Below, in pieces: positions 1 to 7,076 of a DNA stretch of 35,163 nt; positions within the stretch are counted from its first letter, which is position 1, and each line of letters opens with the position of its first letter. A program made the position numbers and the translations under genes. Below the pieces are notes generated by a model. The model ran no database searches, had not been told where the DNA came from, and was given only the letters and a program-made list of their open reading frames with translations. Source of the DNA: Fibrobacter sp. (GTDB lineage Bacteria > Fibrobacterota > Fibrobacteria > Fibrobacterales > Fibrobacteraceae); assembly GCA_024398965.1 (NCBI GenBank), contig JAKSIF010000028.1:1-35163 (forward strand). Direction: 5' to 3'.

Positions 1-62
1 GTGTGGATGAAGACGACATGAACAAGGCCATCAAGGCCATCTACGACGCATTCACGAAATAG
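1..62 (+). CDS. C-terminal end of a probable aspartate kinase (partial)
   Basis: Only the last 19 codons are inside the window, in the frame starting at base 3 and ending with TAG at 60-62. The tail reads VDEDDMNKAIKAIYDAFTK. An acidic stretch followed by an amphipathic helix with A-[IV]-[KR]-A-[IL]-[HY]-x-A-F is how aspartate kinases end, in the last helix of the second ACT domain (compare the REDDLDAAARALHEQF type). Aspartate kinase makes aspartyl phosphate, the first step toward lysine, threonine and methionine. The call rests on 19 residues, so another ACT-domain protein is possible. A good intrinsic terminator lies 100 bp downstream. Confidence 0.4.
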   Translation, partial: VDEDDMNKAIKAIYDAFTK

Positions 63-104
63 TACATTGGGATGCAGCGGGTGATCAAAGCGCCTGCCCC
101 TCTG

Positions 105-152
105 TGTCATCCTGAGCAAGTCCGTGAGGACGTCGCGAAGGATCCAGTGACG
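105..152 (+). repeat. Dispersed palindromic repeat, intergenic copy
   Basis: The element starts with GTCATCCTGAGC (106-117) and ends with CGAAGGATCCAGTGACG (136-152), with a variable middle between them. The outer GTCA/TGAC and ATCC/GGAT segments are inverted, so the unit is an imperfect palindrome. The same left and right halves occur inside the coding region at 31327-31373 and, in the opposite orientation, in the tandem units at 7572-7854. Here it lies in the 3' region between a stop codon and its terminator, where it would be transcribed. Confidence 0.7.
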
Positions 153-160
153 AAAAAACA

Positions 161-188
161 GCCCGCAGTTCAACGCTGCGGGCTTTTT
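161..188 (+). terminator. Intrinsic terminator of the aspartate-kinase-like gene
   Basis: GCCCGCAG (161-168), a 7-nt loop and CTGCGGGC (176-183) form a perfect 8-bp stem followed by TTTTT. Confidence 0.85.
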
Positions 189-300
189 GTATGCCTTTGG
201 GAAGGCTGCAGCTTGTTTGTGGAGTTGCGTGGCCATTTGCGGTGGCAGGGCGCTCGTCGAATGGGCAAAATATGGTCTTTGGAAGGGTGTTTTTGCCAGA

Positions 301-535
301 ATTTTGTCACTAAATCGAAAAATTGGTTTGTTTGGTGACAAAAATTTTGAACAAAGTAATGTGTTTTGTCTTCTTCGGGTTGGGTTCGGGTAATTTTCGT
401 GTCACTAAATACCCATAACCAAACAAATGGTGACAAAAATTCGTTGCCGAGATCACCCCTTGGTTTAAAATTGTTCTGAACAAACTAATATTTGTGTCAC
501 TAAATTCAAAATTAAATCTGTTTAGTGACAAAAAA
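301..535. repeat. Three inverted-repeat hairpins phased at exactly 95 bp
   Basis: Three units each contain GTCACTAAAT on the left and GTGACAAAAA on the right, forming a hairpin arm pair about 45 bp across. The GTCAC cores sit at 306, 401 and 496 and the GTGAC cores at 335, 430 and 525, so both arms step by exactly 95 bp. Sequence between the arms has diverged; the third copy has a perfect TGTCACTAAA/TTTAGTGACA stem. The array is AT-rich and sits in the roughly 520-bp gap between the terminator at 188 and the gene at 710. No credible gene was seen in the gap. Operator sites, a non-coding RNA array or remnants of a small mobile element are all possible. Confidence 0.75.
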
Positions 536-709
536 TCCGAAAAAATGACTTCGCAACTTTCAAAAGATTGTTTTTCGAACCCTAAAATCGTATTTTCCTG
601 TCATTCACAACTCTGTTGCGCTCTCGTAGCAACACAGCTGCCTTTTACTATATGTTTTCGCTTGCGAGTGCGAGCGCTTTTGCTATATCAACACATGTCC
701 TGAGGATCT

Positions 710-1645
710 ATGAATATCAAGGAACTTTTGTCTCCTGATGTTGACCTGTCTTCGTTGCAAGCAAAAGCGGAAGAGCTTCTTGCTGCAATTGAGACGAAAT
801 CACGTAACTTGAAGAATGCGCCTGAAGGTCGCCTGCGAATTGCGCAGAGGGAAAGTGGTGTCTACTACTATCATGTGACGGACTCTTCTCCAGAGTGGGG
901 CGATTATTTGCCACAAATGGAATCAAAAACTATTGCCCGGTTGGCGCAGAAAGAATACGACCAGACAGTCCTTGCAGAAATGCAGCGGGAATTGAAGGCT
1001 GTTGATCGTTTTTTGAAATCTTTTTGTCCGAAGCGGCTGCACGATATTTTTGAGAAATTGCTGCCGGCCCGCAGAAAATTTGTACAGCCAGTGCGTCTTC
1101 CCGACGAAGAATTTGCGGAGCATTGGCTTGCGGTAAAGTACAGCGGGAAGGGGATGGCTGCCGACGCGCCCCTGCTGGAAACCTCCCGCGGGGAGCGGGT
1201 GCGCTCCAAGTCGGAGGTCATCATCGCGGATACCCTTGACCGTCTGAAAATTCCCTACCGCTATGAATTTCCCCACCAGCTGAAAGTCCGCAGAAACAGC
1301 CGCGGTCGAGGTGACGCAGCGGCAAAAGGCCGCACCAGCGACTCGTTGCACAACCCGCTGGGCAATAAACAAGATGGTGGCCGCCAACACGGCAGCTCCC
1401 GCCGCACCGTAACATTCCATCCCGATTTCACCTGCCTCAACATTCGCACCCGCCGCGAATTCATCTGGGAACATTTCGGGCGAATGGACGACCCCGAATA
1501 CATCGCAGAAACTCTTGGAAAATTCGAGACCTACACCGCCAACGGAATCTTCCCTGGCGAATCCCTCATCTTTACAATGGAAACACAGGAACGCCCGCTG
1601 AACCCCGCCACCGTGGAGGCGCTGGCGAGGAAGTATTTGCTGTAA
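710..1645 (+). CDS. PD-(D/E)XK-like nuclease-fold protein with internal insert
   Basis: The 311-aa protein is cytoplasmic, with no signal peptide. The N-terminal half (about 1-130) is charged and helical. The C-terminal half has S-K-S-E (E169), IPYRYE, HPDF (D239) and EFIWEHFG (E250, E254). This order of motifs is typical of a widespread uncharacterised family that I believe has a restriction-endonuclease-like fold; the assignment is from memory of the motifs. Residues about 194-233 form a low-complexity Arg/Gly/Ser-rich insert exactly between the strand before and the strand carrying the PDF motif, where family members normally have a short turn. The start ATG at 710 follows TGAGGA at a good distance. 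It is monocistronic, downstream of the 95-bp hairpin array. The target and biological role are unknown. Confidence 0.6.
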   Translation: MNIKELLSPDVDLSSLQAKAEELLAAIETKSRNLKNAPEGRLRIAQRESGVYYYHVTDSSPEWGDYLPQMESKTIARLAQKEYDQTVLAEMQRELKAVDRFLKSFCPKRLHDIFEKLLPARRKFVQPVRLPDEEFAEHWLAVKYSGKGMAADAPLLETSRGERVRSKSEVIIADTLDRLKIPYRYEFPHQLKVRRNSRGRGDAAAKGRTSDSLHNPLGNKQDGGRQHGSSRRTVTFHPDFTCLNIRTRREFIWEHFGRMDDPEYIAETLGKFETYTANGIFPGESLIFTMETQERPLNPATVEALARKYLL

Positions 1646-1766
1646 TGTATTTGGATCAATCCATGTTGAAAGTAGTCAGCATGATTTTTTTGCCGAAATT
1701 ATGAAACGATAATGGAATTTTAGACAAAATTTCTATTATAACCTTGTACAAAACAAAGAAAATGTT

Positions 1767-2378
1767 ATGAAGAATTTTATTGCGAAGATGGGTGCTGTTC
1801 TGATTGTGTTTCTAGCGGCATCGGCAAGTTATGCCGCGACAATGAAGGATAGCCGTGATGGCAAGACCTATAAGACTGTAAAGATTGGCAACCAGGAATG
1901 GATGGCGGAGAATCTGAATTATCAGACCGATGAAAGCAAGTGTTACGATAACAAACCCGAAAACTGCGACAAGTATGGCCGCCTTTATGTTTGGAGAGAA
2001 GCCGTTACCGCTTGCCCGGATGGCTGGCACCTGCCCAGCAAGGAAGAATTTGAGGAATTAGAAAAACTTGCCGGTCAAAAGGCTGGTGATATCGACAAGG
2101 CAGGAACCGTGCTGAAGTCCACTACTGGCTGGAAAGATAATGACGGAAAGAGAGGCAATGGGACTGACGGCCTCGGCTTTGGGGCGTTGCCTGCAGGCGA
2201 CTACTACAGCGACCTCGGCTTCTACGGCGAGGGCTACGGCGCAGTCTTCTGGTCTTCTACGGAGAGCTATAGTGACGACGCGTACAGCCTGGATTTGCTC
2301 TACGGCAGCGAGGGTGCAAGCGTGATCAACTACGGTAAGTACGGCGCTTTTTCCGTTCGTTGTGTCAAGAATCCCTAG
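1767..2378 (+). CDS. Secreted FISUMP-domain protein
   Basis: The 203-aa protein has a signal peptide (MKNFIAKMGAVLIVFLAASASYA, likely cut after residue 23) and then one FISUMP domain. The hallmarks are all visible: DGKTYKTVKIGNQEWMAENL near residue 30, KYGRLYVWREA, CPDGWHLPS, the GFGALPAGDYY segment, WSSTE and the C-terminal SVRCVK. The fold is related to sulfatase-modifying-factor/C-type-lectin-like proteins; the molecular function of FISUMP proteins is unknown. It has no lipobox, so it is probably periplasmic or exported. The ribosome binding site before 1767 is weak. It converges with the PLD-like gene, with 2 bp between the stop codons. Confidence 0.85.
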   Translation: MKNFIAKMGAVLIVFLAASASYAATMKDSRDGKTYKTVKIGNQEWMAENLNYQTDESKCYDNKPENCDKYGRLYVWREAVTACPDGWHLPSKEEFEELEKLAGQKAGDIDKAGTVLKSTTGWKDNDGKRGNGTDGLGFGALPAGDYYSDLGFYGEGYGAVFWSSTESYSDDAYSLDLLYGSEGASVINYGKYGAFSVRCVKNP

Positions 2379-2380
2379 CC

Positions 2381-2905
2381 CTACTTAATCCTGTCCCCGC
2401 AATATTCCTGACGACCGCAGTTCTTGCAGTGGGCGCCCATCCATAGGGTGTCAAACTGGTTGATGGCGGCTTCGACGATTTGCGGATCATTAGTCAAAAT
2501 ACCGGCTTCAAAATTACGCTTGAAAGCACTTTTCATGCCGATGCCCGCACCTGTCAAGTTGGCAGATCCGATGTAGGCCACTTCCAGGTCAAAAATCACC
2601 ATCTTGAAATGTACGCGGGGGCAAAGCACTCGTTCCAGGTCTGTGGCCAAAATCGGGAATCGGTCAAAGTCTTCGCGGAAATTTGGGCCCGGTTCCTTGG
2701 CGTGAACCAGGCGCACGCCCACGCCCTTTTTCAGCAGGCCCGCAATTTGTCCCAGCAGGGGAATGGCCTCGTCGTTCTGCTTTACATACAAGTCCTTGAT
2801 GTCGGCGGTACCAATCCACAGGGTGTCGCGAACTTTTGCGATACGCTCGATGACTTCGCTGTAATGCTCTTCGTTGGCGATGTACTTGGTGAAAATTTCG
2901 GACAT
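2381..2905 (-). CDS. Single-HKD phospholipase D-like protein
   Basis: The 174-aa protein has one PLD active-site motif, H99-x-K101-x4-D106, followed by IGSAN. Proteins with a single HKD motif act as dimers and are usually nucleases or nucleic-acid-related phosphodiesterases of the PLDc_2 group; substrate cannot be read here. The C-terminus carries a Cys cluster (HCKNCGRQEYC), a possible small metal site. I chose the start at 2905 because AGAGAAG precedes it; a longer frame to 2968 would add 21 residues and overlap the divergent FISUMP gene. The ends of the neighbouring genes leave little room for shared regulation except in the 43-bp divergent region 2906-2948. Confidence 0.75.
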   Translation of the reverse strand: MSEIFTKYIANEEHYSEVIERIAKVRDTLWIGTADIKDLYVKQNDEAIPLLGQIAGLLKKGVGVRLVHAKEPGPNFREDFDRFPILATDLERVLCPRVHFKMVIFDLEVAYIGSANLTGAGIGMKSAFKRNFEAGILTNDPQIVEAAINQFDTLWMGAHCKNCGRQEYCGDRIK

Positions 2906-2948
2906 AGACTTCTCTGGATAAAAAAGGCTGGAATAAAAAATACTATTT

Positions 2949-3719
2949 ATGAAACCAATGAGTCTCAAGAGAATGTTTTCAACTGTATTCGTCTGTGTTT
3001 TTTACGCACTGCTGTTCTGCATCATTACTGCCTGCAACAACTCCTTCACCGACGATCGTGACGGTCAATCCTACGACATGGTGCAAATCGGCAACCAAAT
3101 CTGGATGGCGGAAAACCTGAACTTCGCAGGCGCTGTTGATGCCGGCGCGATTAACCCGAAAGATGGCGCGGCCAACCCGAATGTCAACGTTTCTAACGGC
3201 GCGACTCTCGCATCCTTCTGCCCCGACGGCGACGATCGCAACTGCAAAAAATACGGTCGCCTATATACATGGGCGGCAGCGCAGAAAGCATGCCCTGCAG
3301 GATGGCACTTGCCTTCCGCCGATGAGTTCGATGCCATGTTCATGGCGACGATGGCTGCGGACGTTCGCGGAGCGGCTATGGCCCAAGCTGCAAACGTTAC
3401 AACTGTTGGCGGGTTACTCAAATCATCCAGCGGTTGGTTTAAGAAAGGAAACGGCACTGACGCGGTTCACTTCAACGCACTCCCTGCCGGCTACATGGCC
3501 GCGGCGGAAAACTCCAGCGGCCAGCCCGACGCTTCCAGCGAATCACCTGTAGGCAAGTTCGATGGCATCGGCGGCTATGCTCATTTCTGGAGTGCAACGG
3601 AAGACCCAAACGAGCCTGCTTTCGCCTTCTATCTTCATCTTTCCTTTAGCAGCAAGGAAGCCCTCGTTAAGCCTTACGATAAAGGTGAGGCTCGCTCCGT
3701 ACGTTGCGTTCGCAACTAA
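2949..3719 (+). CDS. FISUMP-domain lipoprotein
   Basis: The 256-aa protein begins with basic residues, a hydrophobic segment and a lipobox-like IITAC (Cys about residue 29), so it is probably an anchored lipoprotein. The FISUMP domain covers nearly all the rest: DGQSYDMVQIGNQIWMAENL, KKYGRLYTWAAA, CPAGWHLPSADEFD, FNALPAGY, FWSATE and SVRCVRN. A roughly 25-residue loop rich in Asn/Ala/Gly follows the first motif. The start is uncertain: no clear ribosome binding site precedes 2949, and ATGs at 2961 and 2979 also fit a signal peptide. It is a paralog of the genes at 1767 and 33976. Function is unknown. Confidence 0.8.
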   Translation: MKPMSLKRMFSTVFVCVFYALLFCIITACNNSFTDDRDGQSYDMVQIGNQIWMAENLNFAGAVDAGAINPKDGAANPNVNVSNGATLASFCPDGDDRNCKKYGRLYTWAAAQKACPAGWHLPSADEFDAMFMATMAADVRGAAMAQAANVTTVGGLLKSSSGWFKKGNGTDAVHFNALPAGYMAAAENSSGQPDASSESPVGKFDGIGGYAHFWSATEDPNEPAFAFYLHLSFSSKEALVKPYDKGEARSVRCVRN

Positions 3720-3824
3720 TGTGGTTTTTACCTAGTATGATTTTGTAGATTATTCCTGCTGCATTGAAGTTGCGGCGTTGTTATAGTTTATAGATCGCTT
3801 CCTGCGTAGACCGGAAATCTGGTG

Positions 3825-3847
3825 GACCGCAGCGCGGTCTTTTTTTA
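3825..3847 (+). terminator. Intrinsic terminator
   Basis: GACCGC (3825-3830), loop AGC and GCGGTC (3834-3839) are followed by a run of eight T. It lies about 105 bp after the FISUMP stop codon and most likely ends that transcript. The spacer 3720-3824 shows nothing else recognisable. Confidence 0.75.
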
Positions 3848-3951
3848 TCCATGAATACCTTGTGTAGGTGTATCTGGCGGGATGTCTGTACGAATTTTTC
3901 ATTTCGATGAGAACTCGCCACACTTTGCGAGGTATTAAACCGGGAGGAAGC

Positions 3952-4437
3952 ATGAAGGGCTTGAAAATGGTTGGCATGAAGTGTATCGGCAACAAGAAGC
4001 TGCTGGAGGAACCGCTATCGCGTATTGGGGTCTTTGCCTCGCGTTCGGAGGATCCCGCCGTGGGAATCATTCGCGAACAGTGGGCCATGAAAAAGGGCAG
4101 GGAACATCGCTGTATTGTAGGAACATTCCATTCCAAGGCGGAGTGCGAGTTGCTCTATTTCGTGTTGAAATATGGAGGCTATGCCGTATGGTTTATGGGC
4201 TGTAGCCTTCCGCCGAAACTTCCAGATTTTTGCAAACGTGCGATTCGCAGTCGAAGGCTTCTTATCGTGTCTTGTTTTAATTCAGAGCATCATTCTTATG
4301 CTAGGGCACGCTACTGCGCTCACCTGGTTGATATGTGCACCAGCTATCTGGTTGTCTGGTCCATGAAGGAAAATGGGATGATCGCTCCTATTTATAACAG
4401 GGCTGTTACCAAGGGAAAGTGGGTGGAATGTTTTTAA
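3952..4437 (+). CDS. Stand-alone DprA/SLOG-like protein
   Basis: The 161-aa protein resembles the nucleotide-binding (SLOG/Rossmann-like) core of DNA-processing protein DprA. Visible features are an RIGVFASR strand-turn near residue 23, a GTFHSKAE segment corresponding to the G-x-H-x-x-A-E region, AVWFMGCSLP and a run of hydrophobic strands ending in IAPIYNRA. It lacks the DprA N-terminal SAM-like and C-terminal winged-helix domains, so a role in transformation should not be assumed. The start at 3952 is set by the strong site GGGAGGAAGC just upstream; in-frame ATGs further up have none. A short hairpin (CTCGC/GCGAG) lies in the leader. It appears monocistronic. Confidence 0.5.
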   Translation: MKGLKMVGMKCIGNKKLLEEPLSRIGVFASRSEDPAVGIIREQWAMKKGREHRCIVGTFHSKAECELLYFVLKYGGYAVWFMGCSLPPKLPDFCKRAIRSRRLLIVSCFNSEHHSYARARYCAHLVDMCTSYLVVWSMKENGMIAPIYNRAVTKGKWVECF

Positions 4438-4521
4438 TAATTATGTACAAAGTGATACAACTAAAACAAGCCGCTGATTGACTTATAACGAGTAGAACTG
4501 GGCTAGGTGGAAATAATCACT

Positions 4522-4548
4522 AAAAAAAGACCCCGCCTTTGCGGAGTC
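4522..4548 (-). terminator. dnaN terminator
   Basis: On the minus strand GACTCCGC, loop AAAG and GCGGGGTC are followed by seven T. The U-G wobble pairs only in minus-strand RNA, which assigns it to dnaN. The remainder of the 4438-4604 gap shows nothing else. Confidence 0.8.
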
Positions 4549-4604
4549 TTTTAATTTCTTGCGTTGTAAGGTTCGCCGTAAGGTTGCGAACCTTGGGCGC
4601 CATC

Positions 4605-5720
4605 TTACTCGGTAAGACGCAGCGGCATCAGCAGGAAGCTGAAGCCCATGTCTTCGCCGACCGGTTCGATAATGCAAGCGCTGATGGGGTTGTTCATCTT
4701 GAGAACAACTTCTTCGCTCTTGCACATGCCGAGGATTTCGGAAATGTAGCGACCATCGAAACCAATGCTGAAGCTGCCTTCACCGTTGTGGGTAACAGCG
4801 ATGGAGTCGCGAGATTCGCCGCCTACATCCGGGTCGGTTGCAGACAGTTCCATGTTGTTGCCGTTGATCTGGAAACGGATCTGGTGAGTACGGGGATTAG
4901 CCATCGGCAAGATGCTGCGGACCTTGTTCTGCAGGTCGGTAACGTTAGCCTGTACGGTACGTTCGAAGTTCTGCGGAATCACGGCGCGGTAGTTGGGATA
5001 GGGGCCTTCGTACAGCTTGGAAATAATCTGGGTGTTGCCGGTGCTGAACAGGATGTGGGTCTCGGTAGTACGGACTTCGATTTGTTCGTCGTTCTTGGCC
5101 AGGCGGAGAATCTGCTGGAGAACCTTGGGCAGGATAATCACGCCACCGTCGAGGTTGGCGCCTTCCTGTTCGATGCTTGCGCGGCCCATGCGGTGACCGT
5201 CGGTAGCAACCATGGAAACCTTGCCGTCTACGGCTTCGAGGAACACGCCGTTCAAGTTCTGGCGGGTGGAGTCGCTAGAAACTGCAAATGCGGTCTTTTC
5301 GACGAGGAATGCAAGTTCGCTAGCTGCAAAGGTAAGGGAAGTGCTTTCGACTTCGGGGAACGGAGGGAAGTCGCTGGCGTCAAAACCCATGAGGGAGGAC
5401 TGACCGAGGTCGCTCCACTTGATGCGGGTCAGGTAATCCTGGACGTCTACACTGATAGTTTCGATGGAGGGGTCTACCAGAGCCTTGACCACTTCGGAGA
5501 ACTTGCGGGCGTTGATAAGGACTTCGCCGTCGCGTTCGCCGTTTACTTCAAGTTTGGTCCTGATACCCAGGTTCAAGTCCGTAGCGCAGAGCTCGAGGAT
5601 GTTGCCTTCGAGGCGCAGGGAGAAGTTGTTAAGAATCTGAAGGGTAGACTTGTTAGGAATTGCGGTAATTGCAGTCTGCAGAGCTTCCTGCAATGCGGCC
5701 TTTTTGACTTCAAACTTCAT
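4605..5720 (-). CDS. dnaN: DNA polymerase III beta subunit (sliding clamp)
   Basis: This 371-aa protein is the ring-shaped processivity clamp that tethers DNA polymerase III and other replication and repair proteins to DNA. Length is normal for the family. It starts with MKFEVKKAALQEALQ and continues with the three-domain clamp pattern, including the conserved LQILNNF, ATDLNLGIRT and GRYISEIL-type segments, and ends with the typical MPLRL peptide of the hydrophobic partner-binding cleft. Its start codon touches the stop codon of the upstream 50-aa membrane protein, so the two are probably translationally coupled. No dnaA or recF is adjacent, so this is not the classic origin arrangement within the window. 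Confidence 0.97.
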   Translation of the reverse strand: MKFEVKKAALQEALQTAITAIPNKSTLQILNNFSLRLEGNILELCATDLNLGIRTKLEVNGERDGEVLINARKFSEVVKALVDPSIETISVDVQDYLTRIKWSDLGQSSLMGFDASDFPPFPEVESTSLTFAASELAFLVEKTAFAVSSDSTRQNLNGVFLEAVDGKVSMVATDGHRMGRASIEQEGANLDGGVIILPKVLQQILRLAKNDEQIEVRTTETHILFSTGNTQIISKLYEGPYPNYRAVIPQNFERTVQANVTDLQNKVRSILPMANPRTHQIRFQINGNNMELSATDPDVGGESRDSIAVTHNGEGSFSIGFDGRYISEILGMCKSEEVVLKMNNPISACIIEPVGEDMGFSFLLMPLRLTE

Positions 5721-5873
5721 TTATGCGCCTCTCTGGATAAGCATGGTGCCCACGAAGAAAACCACGGCGACGGTTGCGATAGCAACAATCACCCAAGTAT
5801 TCAAGGCATTCTTTTTCTTGGGCGTAAAATTCTTTACGGTTTGTTTTGCGTGTCTACGATCCTTACGACTCAT
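5721..5873 (-). CDS. 50-residue single-pass membrane protein upstream of dnaN
   Basis: This frame encodes a very basic N-terminus (MSRKDRRHAKQTVKN, then FTPKKKN), one transmembrane helix (about residues 27-45, WVIVAIATVAVVFFVGTML) and a short QRGA tail. GGAG lies 7 nt before its ATG, and its TAA is immediately followed by the dnaN ATG with no gap. That context and the good ribosome binding site argue for a real gene. The positive-inside rule would place the basic segment in the cytoplasm. I do not recognise the family; size alone recalls SecE or small accessory subunits, but no specific motif supports that. Confidence 0.7.
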   Translation of the reverse strand: MSRKDRRHAKQTVKNFTPKKKNALNTWVIVAIATVAVVFFVGTMLIQRGA

Positions 5874-5936
5874 AGAATTCTCCATTTTGTTTACAGATAA
5901 AAAACTAATTTTTTTATGGACACGAGGAAATTTTTT

Positions 5937-6221
5937 ATGGATAAAACACCTCTAAATAAGCTTAAAAACAAGGCTGTGGGATTTGCATCCACTGCTCTTT
6001 TGCGTGTAGAACTGGCAACCGAGGAATCCAAGCTGAAAAAGCGCTTCCAGGCACTGGGCCAGAAGCTCCACGGAGCCGTTCGCGACGACCTGCTTGCAAC
6101 CATCAAGGACGACCCCTCTGTAGTGGAACTGTTGGGCGCCATCGAGGAGCAGAAGCGCCGTATCAAGGACCTTGAAGACCGAATCAACAACCCGGGCGAA
6201 GCTGAAAGTGAAGAAGCTTGA
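5937..6221 (+). CDS. Small coiled-coil protein
   Basis: The 94-aa protein is highly charged and helical, with no signal peptide. Heptad-like stretches (residues about 23-50 and 64-85, e.g. IEEQKRRIKDLEDRI) predict coiled coil, and it ends in an acidic tail. The start at 5937 follows AGGAAA; an upstream in-frame ATG at 5916 has no such site. Its end overlaps the M23-like gene by 14 bp if that gene starts at GTG 6208, so both are likely co-translated and may work together at the cell envelope. The family is not recognised. The divergent promoter region shared with the dnaN unit is 5874-5936. Confidence 0.75.
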   Translation: MDKTPLNKLKNKAVGFASTALLRVELATEESKLKKRFQALGQKLHGAVRDDLLATIKDDPSVVELLGAIEEQKRRIKDLEDRINNPGEAESEEA

Positions 6222-7035
6222 GATTCACGTATTCCCCAACAAGACCTCTAGCGGAAAGAGCTTTAGCCTTTCCCTGGTGAAGGCCGTACTCTTTGTGCTT
6301 TGCGTTGTGGCTGCCGTGGCCGGCTACCTGATGTTCTCTCCCGTTTCGATTTTAGACAACATAACGAGCGGAAACATTACGGCTCTCCATCGTCAGAATT
6401 CCTCCATCCGTAAGGAACTGAAGACGATTCGTGCTTCCGTTGACGAATCCATCCTCAAGGCGGAAGAGACCCGCGCCCTTCGCGATAGCACCCTTCGAAA
6501 GAGCGGCCTTGGCTTTGCGCTGGAATCTTCCGTTGATTACGAACAAACTATTGAATCCAGGAAGAGCCTGATGGAAATGGAATCCACCTTCAAGAAGCTG
6601 CTGACTGCTCTTGAAAAGGACAGCGCCCTGGCGGCGAAGATTCCGGTGCTCCATCCCCTAAAAAATGGACATGCCATCAAGAAGCGTTTCGAGATGGTGT
6701 ACGATCCCTTTACTGATAGCGAGTTGCCCCATCGCGGAATTGACTACGTGGCGGTTGAAGGCGATACGGTCTATGCGACCGGTGCGGGCTTTGTAAGCGA
6801 AATCCGCAGCCATCGCGGCTTTGGACTTTCCATGAAGATTGAGCATGCCAAGAGTGTCCGCACGTTCTACGCCCACTTGGGCAAGGCCCTTGTGCCGCCG
6901 GAATCCCTGGTGCGTCGCGGTCAGCCCATTGCCATCATTGGCGAAAGCGGTCGTGAAACCAGCGTTGGCCTGCATTATGAAATCCGAGTCAAGGGAAATC
7001 CGATTAATCCGGAACTGTTCTTTATAACAAAATAG
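6208..7035 (+). CDS. Membrane-anchored M23 (LytM-like) protein, active site incomplete
   Basis: The protein of about 275 aa has a short cytoplasmic start, one transmembrane segment (about 24-43), a coiled-coil stem (about 55-150) and a C-terminal M23/LytM domain (about 155-275). M23 enzymes are zinc endopeptidases that cut peptidoglycan cross-bridges. Visible residues are H175-x3-D179 (zinc ligands), the FYAHL histidine H223, and H256 in GLHYE. The first histidine of the usual H-x-H pair is replaced by Gly254, a position normally important for catalysis, so it may be a non-catalytic regulator of another hydrolase. Start choice: GTG 6208 overlaps the upstream gene by 14 bp; TTG 6172 is an alternative adding 12 residues. 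Confidence 0.8.
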   Translation: MKKLEIHVFPNKTSSGKSFSLSLVKAVLFVLCVVAAVAGYLMFSPVSILDNITSGNITALHRQNSSIRKELKTIRASVDESILKAEETRALRDSTLRKSGLGFALESSVDYEQTIESRKSLMEMESTFKKLLTALEKDSALAAKIPVLHPLKNGHAIKKRFEMVYDPFTDSELPHRGIDYVAVEGDTVYATGAGFVSEIRSHRGFGLSMKIEHAKSVRTFYAHLGKALVPPESLVRRGQPIAIIGESGRETSVGLHYEIRVKGNPINPELFFITK

Positions 7036-7076
7036 GCTCAAGACTTTTGGTACAGGGTTTGAGGAACGAGGTCTAT

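Noticed and set aside
301-535. CRISPR array or iteron origin
   Set aside because: Only three imperfect hairpin units with diverged intervals, no cas or rep gene; neither the length nor the pattern of repeat and spacer fits.
72-540. Several short open frames in the left intergenic region
   Set aside because: They overlap the terminator and hairpin array, have no ribosome sites and unlikely composition.
7047-7076. Upstream start of the HAD gene
   Set aside because: The extra ten residues lack a ribosome site, whereas GAGG precedes the ATG at 7077.
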